Assembly (NCBI GenBank): GCA_010093605.1
Contig: MU004182.1
Span: forward strand, 2,775,195-2,839,194
DNA: 64,000 bases
Direction of reading: 5' to 3'
Source of the DNA: Lophium mytilinum
Taxonomy: Eukaryota > Ascomycota > Dothideomycetes > Mytilinidiales > Mytilinidiaceae
Shown in pieces: positions 22,271 to 32,418 of this stretch. How positions within the stretch are numbered: the stretch's first letter is position 1; each line of letters opens with the position of its first letter. The notes below the pieces were generated by a model that was not told the origin of the DNA, ran no database searches, and saw nothing but the letters and a program-made list of their open reading frames with translations. Both the position numbers and the translations under genes were made by a program.

Positions 22271-22799
22271 AGTTTGCCGCTCCCTAGAAATGACTTTGAA
22301 ACAGCAGATGAATGTACTAGTGATATGATGAAAGACGAGGTTGGCCTGAGAGAAAGCGGGTCACGGGACATCAGGGTCTAGAATATGCAGGTGCCTTGAT
22401 CTCCTCAGGCATCTTGGCGAGACCGTTAGAGGCGCAGTGGGCAGTGCGGGTTCTAGGCGGTCGTCGGGTGGCTGGAGGAAAATTCGGGATGGAGAGGAGA
22501 CGTGAGAGGGCGCGGGGTGGGCGGTGTAGAGGCTGATGACATGAGAGATTTCGCTGTCGTCGCTGGGGAATGCAGGATGACGTCTCTCACCTGACCCGCC
22601 AGCACAGCAGCCAGCAGCTTCGGCTTCAGCTATTAAACACCATCACACGGTCATCCACCGCAAGCCACCACGCCCTCATCACCAGGTCCTATTTCATGAA
22701 TAAAATCTTAGGTGCAATACACCCTCTACAACAACATTCTCGAAGCTAGTACAACATCTCCACATCCAGCAAAGATCAGCACACACTTCCACCCCTACG
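22271..22799. other. Intergenic, promoter of the Arg/Asp-rich protein
   Basis: About 530 bases. The last 150 bases before the next ATG are C/A-rich, pyrimidine-biased leader sequence of the kind common in fungal promoters. No other feature seen. Confidence 0.4.
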
Positions 22800-23933
22800 A
22801 TGCCACGACCTCGAAAATACTACGACGACGACGAGAGCGACGACGATGGCTACGCGCCCCCTCCAAGAAAGTATCGCCCCGAGAATGAGCCCCGACAGCC
22901 CGACCGACGTTCAAGGGGAGATCGAAACCCGTATGAAGACGACGATCGCATTCCCCCTCCCCCTGTGACCCCGAATCCACCCCGCCAGTACCCTCCAGTT
23001 GCCGATCCTCCAGAAGCTGTCGACGACGAGCGCCCTTCTGGTCGACATCAACCCAGAGCCCGGCGAGCGAAAAGCCCCCCGCAGGACGATGGCAGGCCGC
23101 CAAGAGAGACTCGAGACCCATATGGGGTAGACGAAGGAGAAATACGCAAGATACCAAGGAGCGGGAAGGCAGCAGCGGCAAAGGGCCCCTCTGGGGCGGA
23201 TGATGATGACCGCGATCCAGCACCACGACGCCGGAGACGTGGTGACGATGACCTGGATCGTGAATCTAAGGGCATGGCATTGCCGGTGAGGAGCAAGACT
23301 CGCGACAACTCTCCCGCCAGGGATGATAGGCCCCGGAGACGACCACAAAGCTACGCTCTACCTGATCCATACGACTCCCGAGGCGCCCCACGGGAACGCC
23401 GACAGCCCTCGCGTCGATACGACGATGAGGACGACCGCGAGCCTCCACGCCGCAGAGACCGCGAGAGGTCCGGCTACAAATCAGACGGCCCGGACCCCCG
23501 CCGACGCCGCAGCCGCTACGACGAGGATGACTACGAAGATGATCGCAACCCCCCTCCGCGACGACGAGACGACGGATACCGCTCTGATCGTGCTCGCCGC
23601 GACGCACCTCCGCCGAAACCTCGATATGACGACTACTACTCTGACCATCGCGACGATCGAGGTGCCCGGCGGGGAGGTCGGGACAGATACGCAGACGAAC
23701 GAGACCGTCGAGACCGCTATGAACGAGACCCCAGAGACCGCTATGATCGAGACCCTAGGGACGACAGATATGGAGCCAGGGACACTCCGCGGAGCAAGAA
23801 GGAGGCCGCTGATTGGCAGAGGCAAGCCAAGACTATGTTCATGAAGCATGGCTTGCCCGTGATAAAGAAGGAGGGTGGCCGACTGCTCCAGAAGGAGATG
23901 GCTAAGTTTTTGGCAGGTCAAGCCGGGCGATAG
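22800..23933 (+). CDS. Arg/Asp/Pro-rich disordered protein, hypothetical (377 aa)
   Basis: Intronless. Residues 1-330 are low complexity: alternating Arg and Asp with Pro and Tyr (for example RPRKYYDDDESDDDGYAPPP, later repeated DRYDRDPRD units). Such mixed-charge tracts are typical of RNA-binding or condensate-forming proteins, and coiled coils are unlikely. The last 45 residues differ: a compact amphipathic segment, ADWQRQAKTMFMKHGLPVIK followed by KEGGRLLQKEMAKFLAGQ, that looks like the conserved part. The frame is GC-rich with gene-like codon use, and the opposite-strand frames are its shadows. No enzyme motif found; function unknown. Confidence 0.65.
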   Translation: MPRPRKYYDDDESDDDGYAPPPRKYRPENEPRQPDRRSRGDRNPYEDDDRIPPPPVTPNPPRQYPPVADPPEAVDDERPSGRHQPRARRAKSPPQDDGRPPRETRDPYGVDEGEIRKIPRSGKAAAAKGPSGADDDDRDPAPRRRRRGDDDLDRESKGMALPVRSKTRDNSPARDDRPRRRPQSYALPDPYDSRGAPRERRQPSRRYDDEDDREPPRRRDRERSGYKSDGPDPRRRRSRYDEDDYEDDRNPPPRRRDDGYRSDRARRDAPPPKPRYDDYYSDHRDDRGARRGGRDRYADERDRRDRYERDPRDRYDRDPRDDRYGARDTPRSKKEAADWQRQAKTMFMKHGLPVIKKEGGRLLQKEMAKFLAGQAGR

Positions 23934-24125
23934 TTGCGTCGCGTGAGAGCAGATACAGGTGCAGTCACCCCATATACGACTTCATGAGGAAATTGGCTAC
24001 ATTGCAAATACTTGTAAGAATGTTTGGCGTTTTCAGCGGATCCATTAACTAGAATGTCTATCAGTTACACCTCTCTACCGTCGTCTCCCTCGTGCATTAG
24101 TCTCCCGTCTTTCTTTGAATCTCTA

Positions 24126-25903
24126 TCAAGCAGCGTCAGTCATCCTTTTCTCCTTCTCTTTCTCCTTCAAGTCTTCCATACCATACTCAGTATCCAAATC
24201 TTTCCTCAACTCCACGCTCTCCTCCAAAAATGTGAGCAGAAATGCTATTCCAGTAAATGCGATCCCCACTTGCCAAGTTCTCTTCAGACTCTCCACGAAG
24301 ACTCCCACAACCTGTTGCCGCGCCCCACTTTCCACACTAAGTGACTTGACAAAGTCGCGTGTCGCATGCTCATAAGCATGCCCATCTGCCAACATCGCCC
24401 TGACACCCAAGTCTTCAATCTTGCCAACTAACTCTGCAAGACGACTGTTAAAGACGGCGGCTGGAATCGCACTCCCCCACACTAGTCCGAAAGAACGCAC
24501 AAAGCCGAACGTTGCTGTCGACTTCGCGGTATCCGCATCGGTGAGCTTTGCCTGTATCGCTGGTAGCAACACGCCGACAACAAGCCCAGCGCCCATAGAT
24601 TCCACAGCTTGATAGACCACCCACTCTGCAGTCGACGACTTCTCGTCCAGTAGCGTATACAGCCCGAAGCCCAGCACCATAATCCCGTACCCAATAACGT
24701 GCATCGGCTTGTACTTCCCGAACTTACTCAATAGCCCACCTCCGGCGGCAGCAAATGGGATCATCACCAACACCGTCGGCAGCAACTGCACCCCCGACCG
24801 ACCGGGGCTGGACATCAGCACACCCTGGAAGTATACTGGGAGAAAATACAGCACATAAACTGTCAGCAGCCCATGGAAGAACGTCAGCAAAAACGCAACC
24901 AAGCTCGTCCGGTTTGCAAACAGATGCAGCGGCATCGTCGGCTCAACAGGGTATCCCGAGCCCTCGTACCACAAAAACGCGCCAAAACCCGCGAACCCCA
25001 GAACCAGCGGCAGGATAATGCGAAACGACGACCACGGATACACCGCATCCGCCCACCCCAGCGCCAACAACGCCGAGACACAGGACGCGATGAAGATCAC
25101 ATTCCCCAGTATATCCAGCCTTGCCATCTTCTCGGCAAACCCCCGCCCCGCCTGCCCCTCGCCGGCCTTCACTTTGAGGAACAGCGCGAGTAGCACAAAC
25201 GCGACCCCCCCGACGGGCAGGTTGAGGTAAAACACCCACCGCCACGTGGAGTACTGCACGATCAACCCCGCGAAGACGGGGCCCAGCGCGGTGCCGATGG
25301 TGATCATTCCGAAGATGAGGGCCATAAACTTGCCGCGCTCGCGCAGCGGGATGATGTCGCAGATGACGGTTTCGATCAGCACGTTGACGCCGCCCGCGCC
25401 GAGGCCTTGGATGGCGCGCCCGGCGATCAGCATGGTTATCGAAGAGGCGCCGCCGCACAGGCCGGAGCCGAGGACGAAGATCAAGACCGAGGCGAGGAGG
25501 GGGTGTCGGCGACCGTAGATAGTGGAGAGCGAGCCGACGAGGGGTTGGGGTGCGGTGCTAAGAGGTGTCAGAAAGGGGGGAGGGGAGCGAGTGGGGGTGG
25601 GGATGGGTACACGGTGAGGAAGTAGGCGAGGCTGATCCAAACGTAGTTGGAGGTACCGCCTAGGTCGGCGATGATGGAGGGGAGAGCGGTCGAGACGACG
25701 GTGGCTTCGAGGGAGACGAGGAGGCCGGTTAAGGCGATAGAGAGGAGGAGGGTGTAAAATTTGAGGCCGCGCTCCTGAGGTATGAAGGGCGAGGCGGTGG
25801 TTGAAGGGGCTACTGGAGTATTTGGTTGGTTGGGGACAAAAGTCGAGTTCTCCACCCCCTTCGCGGGGAGAGCGGCGGCTGTCGAGTCGAAGGATGAGGT
25901 CAT
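24126..25903 (-). CDS. MFS drug:H+ antiporter (DHA2-like, 14 TM)
   Basis: Two exons: 25903-25611 and 25557-24126, joined by a 53-base intron that gives YFLTVTAPQPLVGSLSTIYG; 574 residues. Proton-driven export of toxins, drugs or secondary metabolites across the plasma membrane. Motif A-like GSLSTIYGRRHPLL, the antiporter motif C region (GPVFAGLIVQYSTWRWVFYLNLPVG) and about 14 hydrophobic segments fit the DHA2/TRI12-type family. N-terminal 45 residues are cytosolic and Pro/Ser/Thr-rich; the C-terminus is charged (DLKEKEKEKRM). It is divergent from an AflR-like regulator gene across a 747-base promoter, so it is probably that regulator's target. Confidence 0.9.
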
Positions 25904-26650
25904 TGCGAGAATATATTCAGATGCTTGATGTGATATAGGTAAAAGAGTGACTCTATGAAACTATTGGGAAAGGAATGCTGGTAGGAGAGAGATGTGGCGA
26001 TTGGTGAGCTAGAAGGAGGCTTTGGCCACGGTGTATATGGAGGGCATGTTCGGCGACCTTTGAAGATGGCCGAATGCCGAAGTGCTTCGGTGTACTTTGC
26101 TTGGAGCCGTGGACGAAGGGCGGATGAAATAGTGTAGTGGCAACAAGACATCATCATAAACCGAATGCTTTACCTAGGTTCGGTAAACTATGGAGCTCTA
26201 ATCAAAGACGTTAAAGCGTGATGGTGATAGAACGCCGAATAGTGGTATCCAAGCTGTGACTATCGATAGCTTCTTCTAATACGATGGAAGACGGTTTGGA
26301 GTCCAATAACTGTGAGCTCAATCGAGTAGACTGTACACTTGGAATTGACCGGAGTCAAGTGGATCGCGTGAAGTTGTTGTGTCCTGTCCAGGTATTGTCC
26401 TATTTTGGCGAATGGTGCTGTTCAAGGTTTTAGGGGCCACTTCAACTTCTAACTGCCACTTTCTGCTCTGGTCTTCGGCGGGAGCACTACCTTCGTACTA
26501 CGATAATAATCCATCCACCTTCCAATATTCTTTGGCGTCCTTTCTAAACCTGTAGCAGAGACAAGATGAGGTAACAAAATAGATCTGCAGAAGTGCTCTT
26601 TTTACCCTCTTTAACCCTTTTTTTGACGTGACCGCGGAGCACCTAAAGCC
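25904..26650. promoter_or_regulatory. Divergent MFS/regulator promoter with CCGAA/TTCGG cluster
   Basis: Eight CCGAA or TTCGG pentamers occur between 26049 and 26478 (26049, 26070, 26077, 26086, 26161, 26179, 26235, 26474). Two pairs form inverted repeats: CCGAAG-TG-CTTCGG at 26077-26090 and ACCGAA-N13-TTCGGT at 26160-26184, the latter nested with TTTACC-N7-GGTAAA. CGG-containing half-sites in inverted arrangement are what Zn2Cys6 dimers bind, and a Zn2Cys6 gene borders the region. Confidence 0.5.
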
Positions 26651-27808
26651 ATGAGGCCACGACTGGCGTGCGACCGCTGTCATACGCACAAGCTACGATG
26701 TACAAAACCCGAAGGCAGTCAGTACTGTAATCGGTGTCTCTCCGCTAGCACGCCTTGCCATTTCAGTGTATCATTGAGAGGCTTCCGACCCAACGGCTCC
26801 AAAGGCCGGCGCCAGCATCCTTCCCATCAACCGTCGTGCCGCGACAATGGCCAAGAGATGCTGGCAGTGACGCCCGAAGATGGATTATTCGACCCTAATC
26901 TGATCTCCTGGGAAGAAGATGTACCGGCGGGTTTGCTGCCTGAAGACCCATTCGACCGTGCTATGGAGGCTCTGCACTTTCCCGCTCCCATGTCGTCTTC
27001 AACCACTTCCTCAGGTACATTGTCAGGACTCTCAGCACGCGACAGAACGTCTACCAATGGCACTGAAATCAACATTCCTGATGTGGAGATAGTGTTGACG
27101 AGATTGTTGCAAAACATCAGCGAGCACATTCTCACAATACCGCCGCTGTCCATGTGGCCATCCGCGTCCTCTTCCAGCAGCAGTACCTACAATTTTCAAT
27201 CGGCTCCAGAAATTTACACACACCCAGACGGCTCCCGAGGAGACACTGGGTTTGCTATTGAGGAGACGTTCAGCCTTACTCAGACTATGGTCGATGCCTA
27301 TAAATCTTTCGTCTCTCCCCTCCGCAACCAGACCCACCAAGCAAACCTGAGCTGTTCGACTGTACATCTACTCATCTCGTGCCATCTCCGGCTCCTTGAG
27401 ATGTGGGACGTAGTCTTCCGGCACATGGGCCACTGCGTAGCGCTGGCAACGATGGCTGCGGCGTCCGGGAGAACGCAGGTCAGCGTCCCGGCAATCAAAA
27501 TGGGAGAATTTGCTCCCTCGTCTTCTATCGCGACTCATCTGCATCTAATGCTTATATCCACACTCGCTGGGCAGCTTCAAAAGGGCATTCGAGAAGTTCT
27601 TGGCGAACTTTCCGCGAGGCCAACAGAAGTATCGTGCATACCGAGCTTCGGGGCTCCGAGTGAGCAATACGATAGTCATGAAAGTAGCGAAGGAACCTCG
27701 CTAAATGAAGCAACTCGACTGTCGTGCGAAGCGCTTGCGAACCGGGCAGCTGTTATGGTCCGTCGTGTTGACGAAATCCAGCTTCAGATCCGCGATGTAA
27801 ACCTCTGA
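26651..27808 (+). CDS. AflR-like Zn2Cys6 transcription factor
   Basis: Intronless, 385 residues. The N-terminal zinc cluster starts at residue 7: CDRCHTHKLRC, then CNRCLSASTPC. The CDRCHxxKLRC form is characteristic of AflR-type regulators of secondary-metabolite clusters. The middle is Ser/Pro-rich. A helical AflR-like C-terminal part (STVHLLISCHLRLLEMWDVV, later ATHLHLMLISTLAGQLQKGI) follows, also typical of this family. Start codon chosen because the zinc cluster begins six residues later. It is divergent from an MFS exporter gene. No polyketide synthase or NRPS is visible within the window, so it may be a stand-alone resistance/export regulator or act at a distance. Confidence 0.85.
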   Translation: MRPRLACDRCHTHKLRCTKPEGSQYCNRCLSASTPCHFSVSLRGFRPNGSKGRRQHPSHQPSCRDNGQEMLAVTPEDGLFDPNLISWEEDVPAGLLPEDPFDRAMEALHFPAPMSSSTTSSGTLSGLSARDRTSTNGTEINIPDVEIVLTRLLQNISEHILTIPPLSMWPSASSSSSSTYNFQSAPEIYTHPDGSRGDTGFAIEETFSLTQTMVDAYKSFVSPLRNQTHQANLSCSTVHLLISCHLRLLEMWDVVFRHMGHCVALATMAAASGRTQVSVPAIKMGEFAPSSSIATHLHLMLISTLAGQLQKGIREVLGELSARPTEVSCIPSFGAPSEQYDSHESSEGTSLNEATRLSCEALANRAAVMVRRVDEIQLQIRDVNL

Positions 27809-28731
27809 TGTTCTGTTCCTTTCGAAATGTCATACATACCGTGGAACTTAAATACCCACGATGTTTTCTGATTCGTGCCACGGTTTACACATCTCGACGT
27901 GCGACCCTCGTCTCGGAGCCATGCCTTGTGAAAGAGTCGTACCGAACACTTGACAAAAGCCGTGTCCCGAGTTTTGAAAGTATATCAAAAGGACCTTTGT
28001 ATATACATACCACGGCATCAATATCTAGAAGTCGCCGCGAAGCGTCTAGGGGGATTGTCGTACCCACTTTCGCCACCGCAGTTTGAGAGTCCTAAGATGG
28101 CCCAAGGTCGTATCCATGCGTTCAACCGGCACAACGCAGGATTTGCAACCCGTAGAGATAAGGCACTGCCGATGGTCTCTATCGGAGGTTCAAACATTTA
28201 TAGTGCAACTCTTGAAACCTCCCCCTCAAGGTAAGCGTCGCCTTCAATTTTGGAGTCAAGCGAATCACGATCGTGCCTCTCGGCCTGTCCCTGGTAGGAT
28301 CTGCAGATCTCAACACCAACGTTGCCAGCCAAGAAAACACCAAGAGAACACCAAGACTCCGCCCCGGCTCCGCCAGCAAGCAGGGCGTCTGCGCAAGCCT
28401 ATTGCTCGTGCAACACCTTCTCGAACCGCCCATACCAAGGAACAATCAATCATATACCCTTCGCGAATGGAGCCGCGTGCAACACTACGCTTCGTTCCCA
28501 CACGGGCAAGCAGGCCTATTTAGGCAGTCCGAGAGACCGCCAAGCGACCAGTAATTGAATTTGCACGCGTACCGCGTACCTGAGGTCATTCACGAGGGTG
28601 AGTGATACAGACGTCAAAGCAAGTCCGGAGAGGTACTTAAGAGGCCATGTACTCCTCGAAAGACGACGTCCAGCTCACACACGGTGCCATTCGTTATTTC
28701 GATCTACCGGTCCATCATTCCTTCGTTCAAG
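27809..28731. other. Intergenic, about 0.9 kb
   Basis: Overlapping short frames on both strands without a recognisable domain. The right end is the promoter of the metalloprotease gene. Nothing else found. Confidence 0.4.
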
Positions 28732-29849
28732 ATGCGCTCCTCAATCGCTGCCCTTATTGGTCTCGCAGCTCTGGCTTCTGCCTTCCCAGCACACACTGTC
28801 CCGCGTGCTACCCATGAACACGACTTTGGATGTGGCACTGAGCCCTCAGACGCGTTCTTAGCGGTGGCCAAGGAAATGGGTCGTCAGGAGCGCGGATTCG
28901 GCAGACTTTCGGCAGCCAATGCAACTATTCAAGTTCAGACGTACTTCCACGTCGTAGCCGCCAATAAGACTATAGAAGGCGGATACGTTACCGACACTAT
29001 GCTCGCGGACCAACTCACAGTCATGAACAGCAACTATGCTCCCTACGGCATCTCCTTCACCCTGGCTGGAACCGACAAAACTGTTGACGCTAGCTGGGCG
29101 GTTGACGGCGCCGAGCTGGCTATGAAGAAGAAACTTCGCAAGGGTGACTACAAGGCCCTGAACGTGTACTTCCAGAAAGAGATTGGTGGCAACCTCGGAG
29201 TGTGTTTTATCCCGGCCCTCTTCAGTCACGTGAAGGTCATGAACTAACATTTGTCAGTACTGCTACTTCCCAGACAGCGTCCCTGCTGGATCAGACGACT
29301 TCTACTATGATGGATGCAGCATCCTCTTTAGCTCCCTCCCTGGTGGCAGTGCGACCAATTATAATGAGGGCAAGACGGTGACCCACGAGGTGGGGCATTG
29401 GTTTGTACGCACTAGTACTCCTGAGCTTCATAATCTTCAACACCACCACAACTAACACATACCGAAGGGGCTCTTCCACACCTTCCAGGGCAACAGCTGC
29501 TCCGGCGACGGTGACTCTATCGCGGATACTCCTCAGCAGCTCAATGCGACACGCGGGTGCCCCATTGGCCGCGATTCGTGCCCGAGTGTTGCGGGCCTTG
29601 ATCCTATCCACAACTATATGGATTACTCTTATGAGCACGTACTACCCAGATTCTGCAAGCCCTATTGGGTTCGAATGCTGATGTAAATATAGTGCTTGCT
29701 ACGAGGAATTCACCCCGAACCAGGTCACCCGCGCGTACAACATGTTCAACAAGTTCCGTGTTACTGGCCCGGCTGCGCCTAACGCGAAGAGAGCGCCGAT
29801 TGATCTCAATATTGCGTTGGCTGAGATTGAGGCTGGGAAACTTGATTAG
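28732..29849 (+). CDS. Secreted M43 (pappalysin-type) metalloprotease
   Basis: Extracellular zinc endopeptidase. Exons 28732-29199, 29258-29404, 29468-29634, 29693-29849; 312 residues. Signal peptide [20 protein letters not shown], then a short propeptide and the catalytic domain. The extended zinc motif HEVGHWFGLFH is completed by splicing exon 2 to exon 3 (first His about residue 199). The Met-turn region is HNYMDYS. The third intron appears to use a GC donor (29635) with a normal AG acceptor: this is the only junction I found that keeps the frame, and it produces the family's conserved Y-D-A-C before YEEFTPNQ. Comparable proteins are fungal MEP1-type proteases. The ATG was chosen because it starts the signal peptide; an upstream in-frame ATG only adds leader. 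Confidence 0.87.
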
Positions 29850-30144
29850 ATATCGAGCCACGTGATTAGAACTTGCATTTGCATCTGTTCGGAGTTTCCG
29901 GAGGTATAGTGGCAAGACGACACTGAAGATACGCTATCTATTTCGTGTGCCTCTACAATCACCCTTTGTCGTTCTTCTTGGTGGATCAATTCGTCCCTAA
30001 ATAATGAAAAACCGGGGATTTCGCACGCCTAGTAGCTCCCCAGGCCACCACAGGCAGTGTCAGAATGCAACTGTATGTTCAACAGAGCCTGACTACATTA
30101 ACCCCATTTGCCACAACGGCCTACCTAGTGGTGTAGCTCTTAGC

Positions 30145-31722
30145 CTATTGTTCGAACATGTCGAAACGGACATTATCTGGATCCAACCGCGAAGCTCTCA
30201 CGATCTTCGTGTCTTCCGCCGCATCCTTGAACGTCTTCCATTCTTCGGTCAATACACGATCGGTCTCATCGCCATACCTCCACATGGCCCAATCATAGCC
30301 TTCTTCTTCGGCTTTGTTATCACCTTCGAGTTCTTCTATAATGTCGCGATCCTCCTCACTACCTTCACTGCGCGTGTAGAACTCCATTTCCAGCTCGCCC
30401 ACATCATCGTTCTCGTCTGGAGGTTCAGAATCGAGATCTCTGCTTTCTTCTTCAGTCTCCTCTCCTTGCCAAAGCCGGTCACGGTCCGCAAAGCCATTCT
30501 CTCCACTACTGCTCGATCCTTTCACGCCCAGCACCGCAGCATGGAAGTGTACCCTAGGACTGAATAACCAGAGGCTCTGGAGCTTGTTGTGTTCTTTGAC
30601 ATCCCGGAAAACGGCCGTCCAGTCTCCGAAATCAGGATCCAGATTGATGTTCCCGAGTGCGAGACGGCGGAGGCACTGCAGCCCGCCAAACACATTCTTG
30701 ATATGGCATGCTTTGGTCAGGGTTCCCGCATCTTGGGCAACGCGGAAATCGCGCACGTTCTGAAATCCGCCCTTGTTTCGTACGGCTAGTAGAATATACC
30801 AGGAAAGTTCCCATATGCGAGAGCCCGTGAAAGCGAGCTCTAACGTGTCTACGTTGGAAGCAGCGAGGAGGGCCCTGATGACTGTATTACAGGGTATCTG
30901 TTTGTGGGCCGTCGGAGGGGAGATGTTCAGATGGAGGTGCTTGAGCTGGCCAAGAACCGCGAGTGCGTGGAGGGGGGCTGAGCGAGTAAGGAGGTTGGCG
31001 TTGATAGGCTCGCGAAGAAGACTCCGGCGGCCAAAGCATGGTGTTGAGAAAGTGCTTAGCTGCTGGCCGCTCAGACAGAGGGCTTTGAAGACATGCCCTA
31101 ATACGGTAGGGCGATCTACAACCCCTTCCTCGCCGAAAGACACCCTATCCCGACTAAAGAACGGGTTAAGCTCCCAGTCGTAGTCCACTGGACAGATAAT
31201 GTTGCTGAGCCAAGCTTTTATAGGCCCGCCTAAGCTGTACGGGATGTACTGGAGATGGGTGAGCTGCGCAAAGCGTGGCAGAATGTCGACAAGATCTTGC
31301 ATGTATTCGCCAGAGTCCTGGTATAATATCTGGTCGTGGTAACAAGCCGTATGTGCATCGACTGCTTGTGGTGTCATCTTACGAACTACTGGGGGCGTTG
31401 GCCTAGCGAATTGCATGCCGGACACGGTAAGTGTCGTTGTCCACGACGTTACTTCTGGCATCTTTGATAGTTCCTTCAGGCGCTCCATGCTTTGTTTGGT
31501 GGACGCGAAAACGGTGGACTCGACAACTTTCGCAAAAGACTTGGTGGTAGCGTCGCGAAAGAGTCTCGAAACGTGTCGAGTGTTCTTGAGATCTCGTTTG
31601 GAATCGTTCGTGAGGCGCTGAGAGGATCCGTGTCGGTCGTAGGACTCTAAATTCTCGATGATGATCTCCGCTAATTCTAGTGGAAGCTCTGCACATAGGG
31701 TTGGCTGTGCCGAAGCAGGCAT
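30145..31722 (-). CDS. F-box/LRR-like hypothetical protein (525 aa)
   Basis: Intronless. The N-terminus LCAELPLELAEIIIENLESY, then LKNTRHVSRLFRDATTKSF, has the spacing of an F-box-like helix pair, the part that binds Skp1 in SCF ubiquitin ligases. The middle has repeated leucine-rich stretches such as LTHLQYIPYS, LGQLKHLHLNISP, VDTLELAF, LRRLALGNINL and LQSLWLFSP, consistent with irregular LRR-type repeats that would bind a substrate. The C-terminal 120 residues are very acidic (Glu/Asp-rich). Many such proteins are expanded in Pezizomycotina. Substrate unknown. Confidence 0.6.
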   Translation of the reverse strand: MPASAQPTLCAELPLELAEIIIENLESYDRHGSSQRLTNDSKRDLKNTRHVSRLFRDATTKSFAKVVESTVFASTKQSMERLKELSKMPEVTSWTTTLTVSGMQFARPTPPVVRKMTPQAVDAHTACYHDQILYQDSGEYMQDLVDILPRFAQLTHLQYIPYSLGGPIKAWLSNIICPVDYDWELNPFFSRDRVSFGEEGVVDRPTVLGHVFKALCLSGQQLSTFSTPCFGRRSLLREPINANLLTRSAPLHALAVLGQLKHLHLNISPPTAHKQIPCNTVIRALLAASNVDTLELAFTGSRIWELSWYILLAVRNKGGFQNVRDFRVAQDAGTLTKACHIKNVFGGLQCLRRLALGNINLDPDFGDWTAVFRDVKEHNKLQSLWLFSPRVHFHAAVLGVKGSSSSGENGFADRDRLWQGEETEEESRDLDSEPPDENDDVGELEMEFYTRSEGSEEDRDIIEELEGDNKAEEEGYDWAMWRYGDETDRVLTEEWKTFKDAAEDTKIVRASRLDPDNVRFDMFEQ

Positions 31723-32418
31723 TTTGGATTATGGGGGTGAGCAGGCTCTATCGGTAACTTGAAGTGGACGGCGGCAAAGCTTGCCCTCCAAAATTGATTC
31801 CGCGGAAGCTTCCAAATGCAGTCTCCAAGTGTGCTGCGATTGGGCCTTTGGGAAGATAATACTAGGGCTCGTTATAGTCCAATAGAGTCCGCGGTGTTCT
31901 GGAGGGTAATTATTAGGAAGCTGTCAAAACGATCGGATTGCCATTTTTAAGAACTCACCAGAGGACCTCAGGCAGCTTTCGGCAAGGGTGCAACTTTGTA
32001 ACCCACCGAAGGTAGAGTAAGTGATCCCTCGCACAAGTTCCTGAGCTGACTTGTTATGTTCGAGGGAACCTGAATGCATAGGTAGGTTGCCGGACAAACT
32101 TGGTGGAGGGCGCGAATCCCAACAAGGGCGCCAAGGGTGGATGCCGGTCAGGCGCGGGCAGCGGTGGTGAATGGAGGCCAAACCCAACGAACGTGTATGT
32201 ACCTGTGATTAGTGAATGAGAACTTCAAATACGCATGTGATGCTTTACGTTGCTTTCATGCCATCGATTTGAAACAGCTATGGGGAGTTAGTATGTACTG
32301 TACCGTGCCCTTCCACAACCGACCGCCCGGTCGCACATAAAGGCAACTAATTCCTGTATCAGGATTGCAAAGTCGCTATCTAGTCCAATTCACTGTGCCA
32401 AAAGGCTTGTCGGTTCCG
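31723..32418. other. Intergenic, about 0.7 kb
   Basis: Promoter side of the F-box-like gene and 3' side of the HAD gene. No feature recognised. Confidence 0.4.

Noticed and set aside
23323-23844. Thr/Ala-rich frame overlapping the Arg/Asp-rich gene
   Set aside because: A shifted shadow of a repetitive GAC/CGA tract; the Arg/Asp frame has the longer, start-to-stop reading and the conserved-looking end.
24126-27808. MFS plus AflR-like pair as part of a polyketide or NRPS cluster
   Set aside because: No synthase gene is visible within the window on either side, so only a regulator-exporter module is claimed.
30004-30567. 187-codon plus-strand frame
   Set aside because: Largely antisense to the acidic C-terminal end of the F-box-like gene, which explains its residue pattern.
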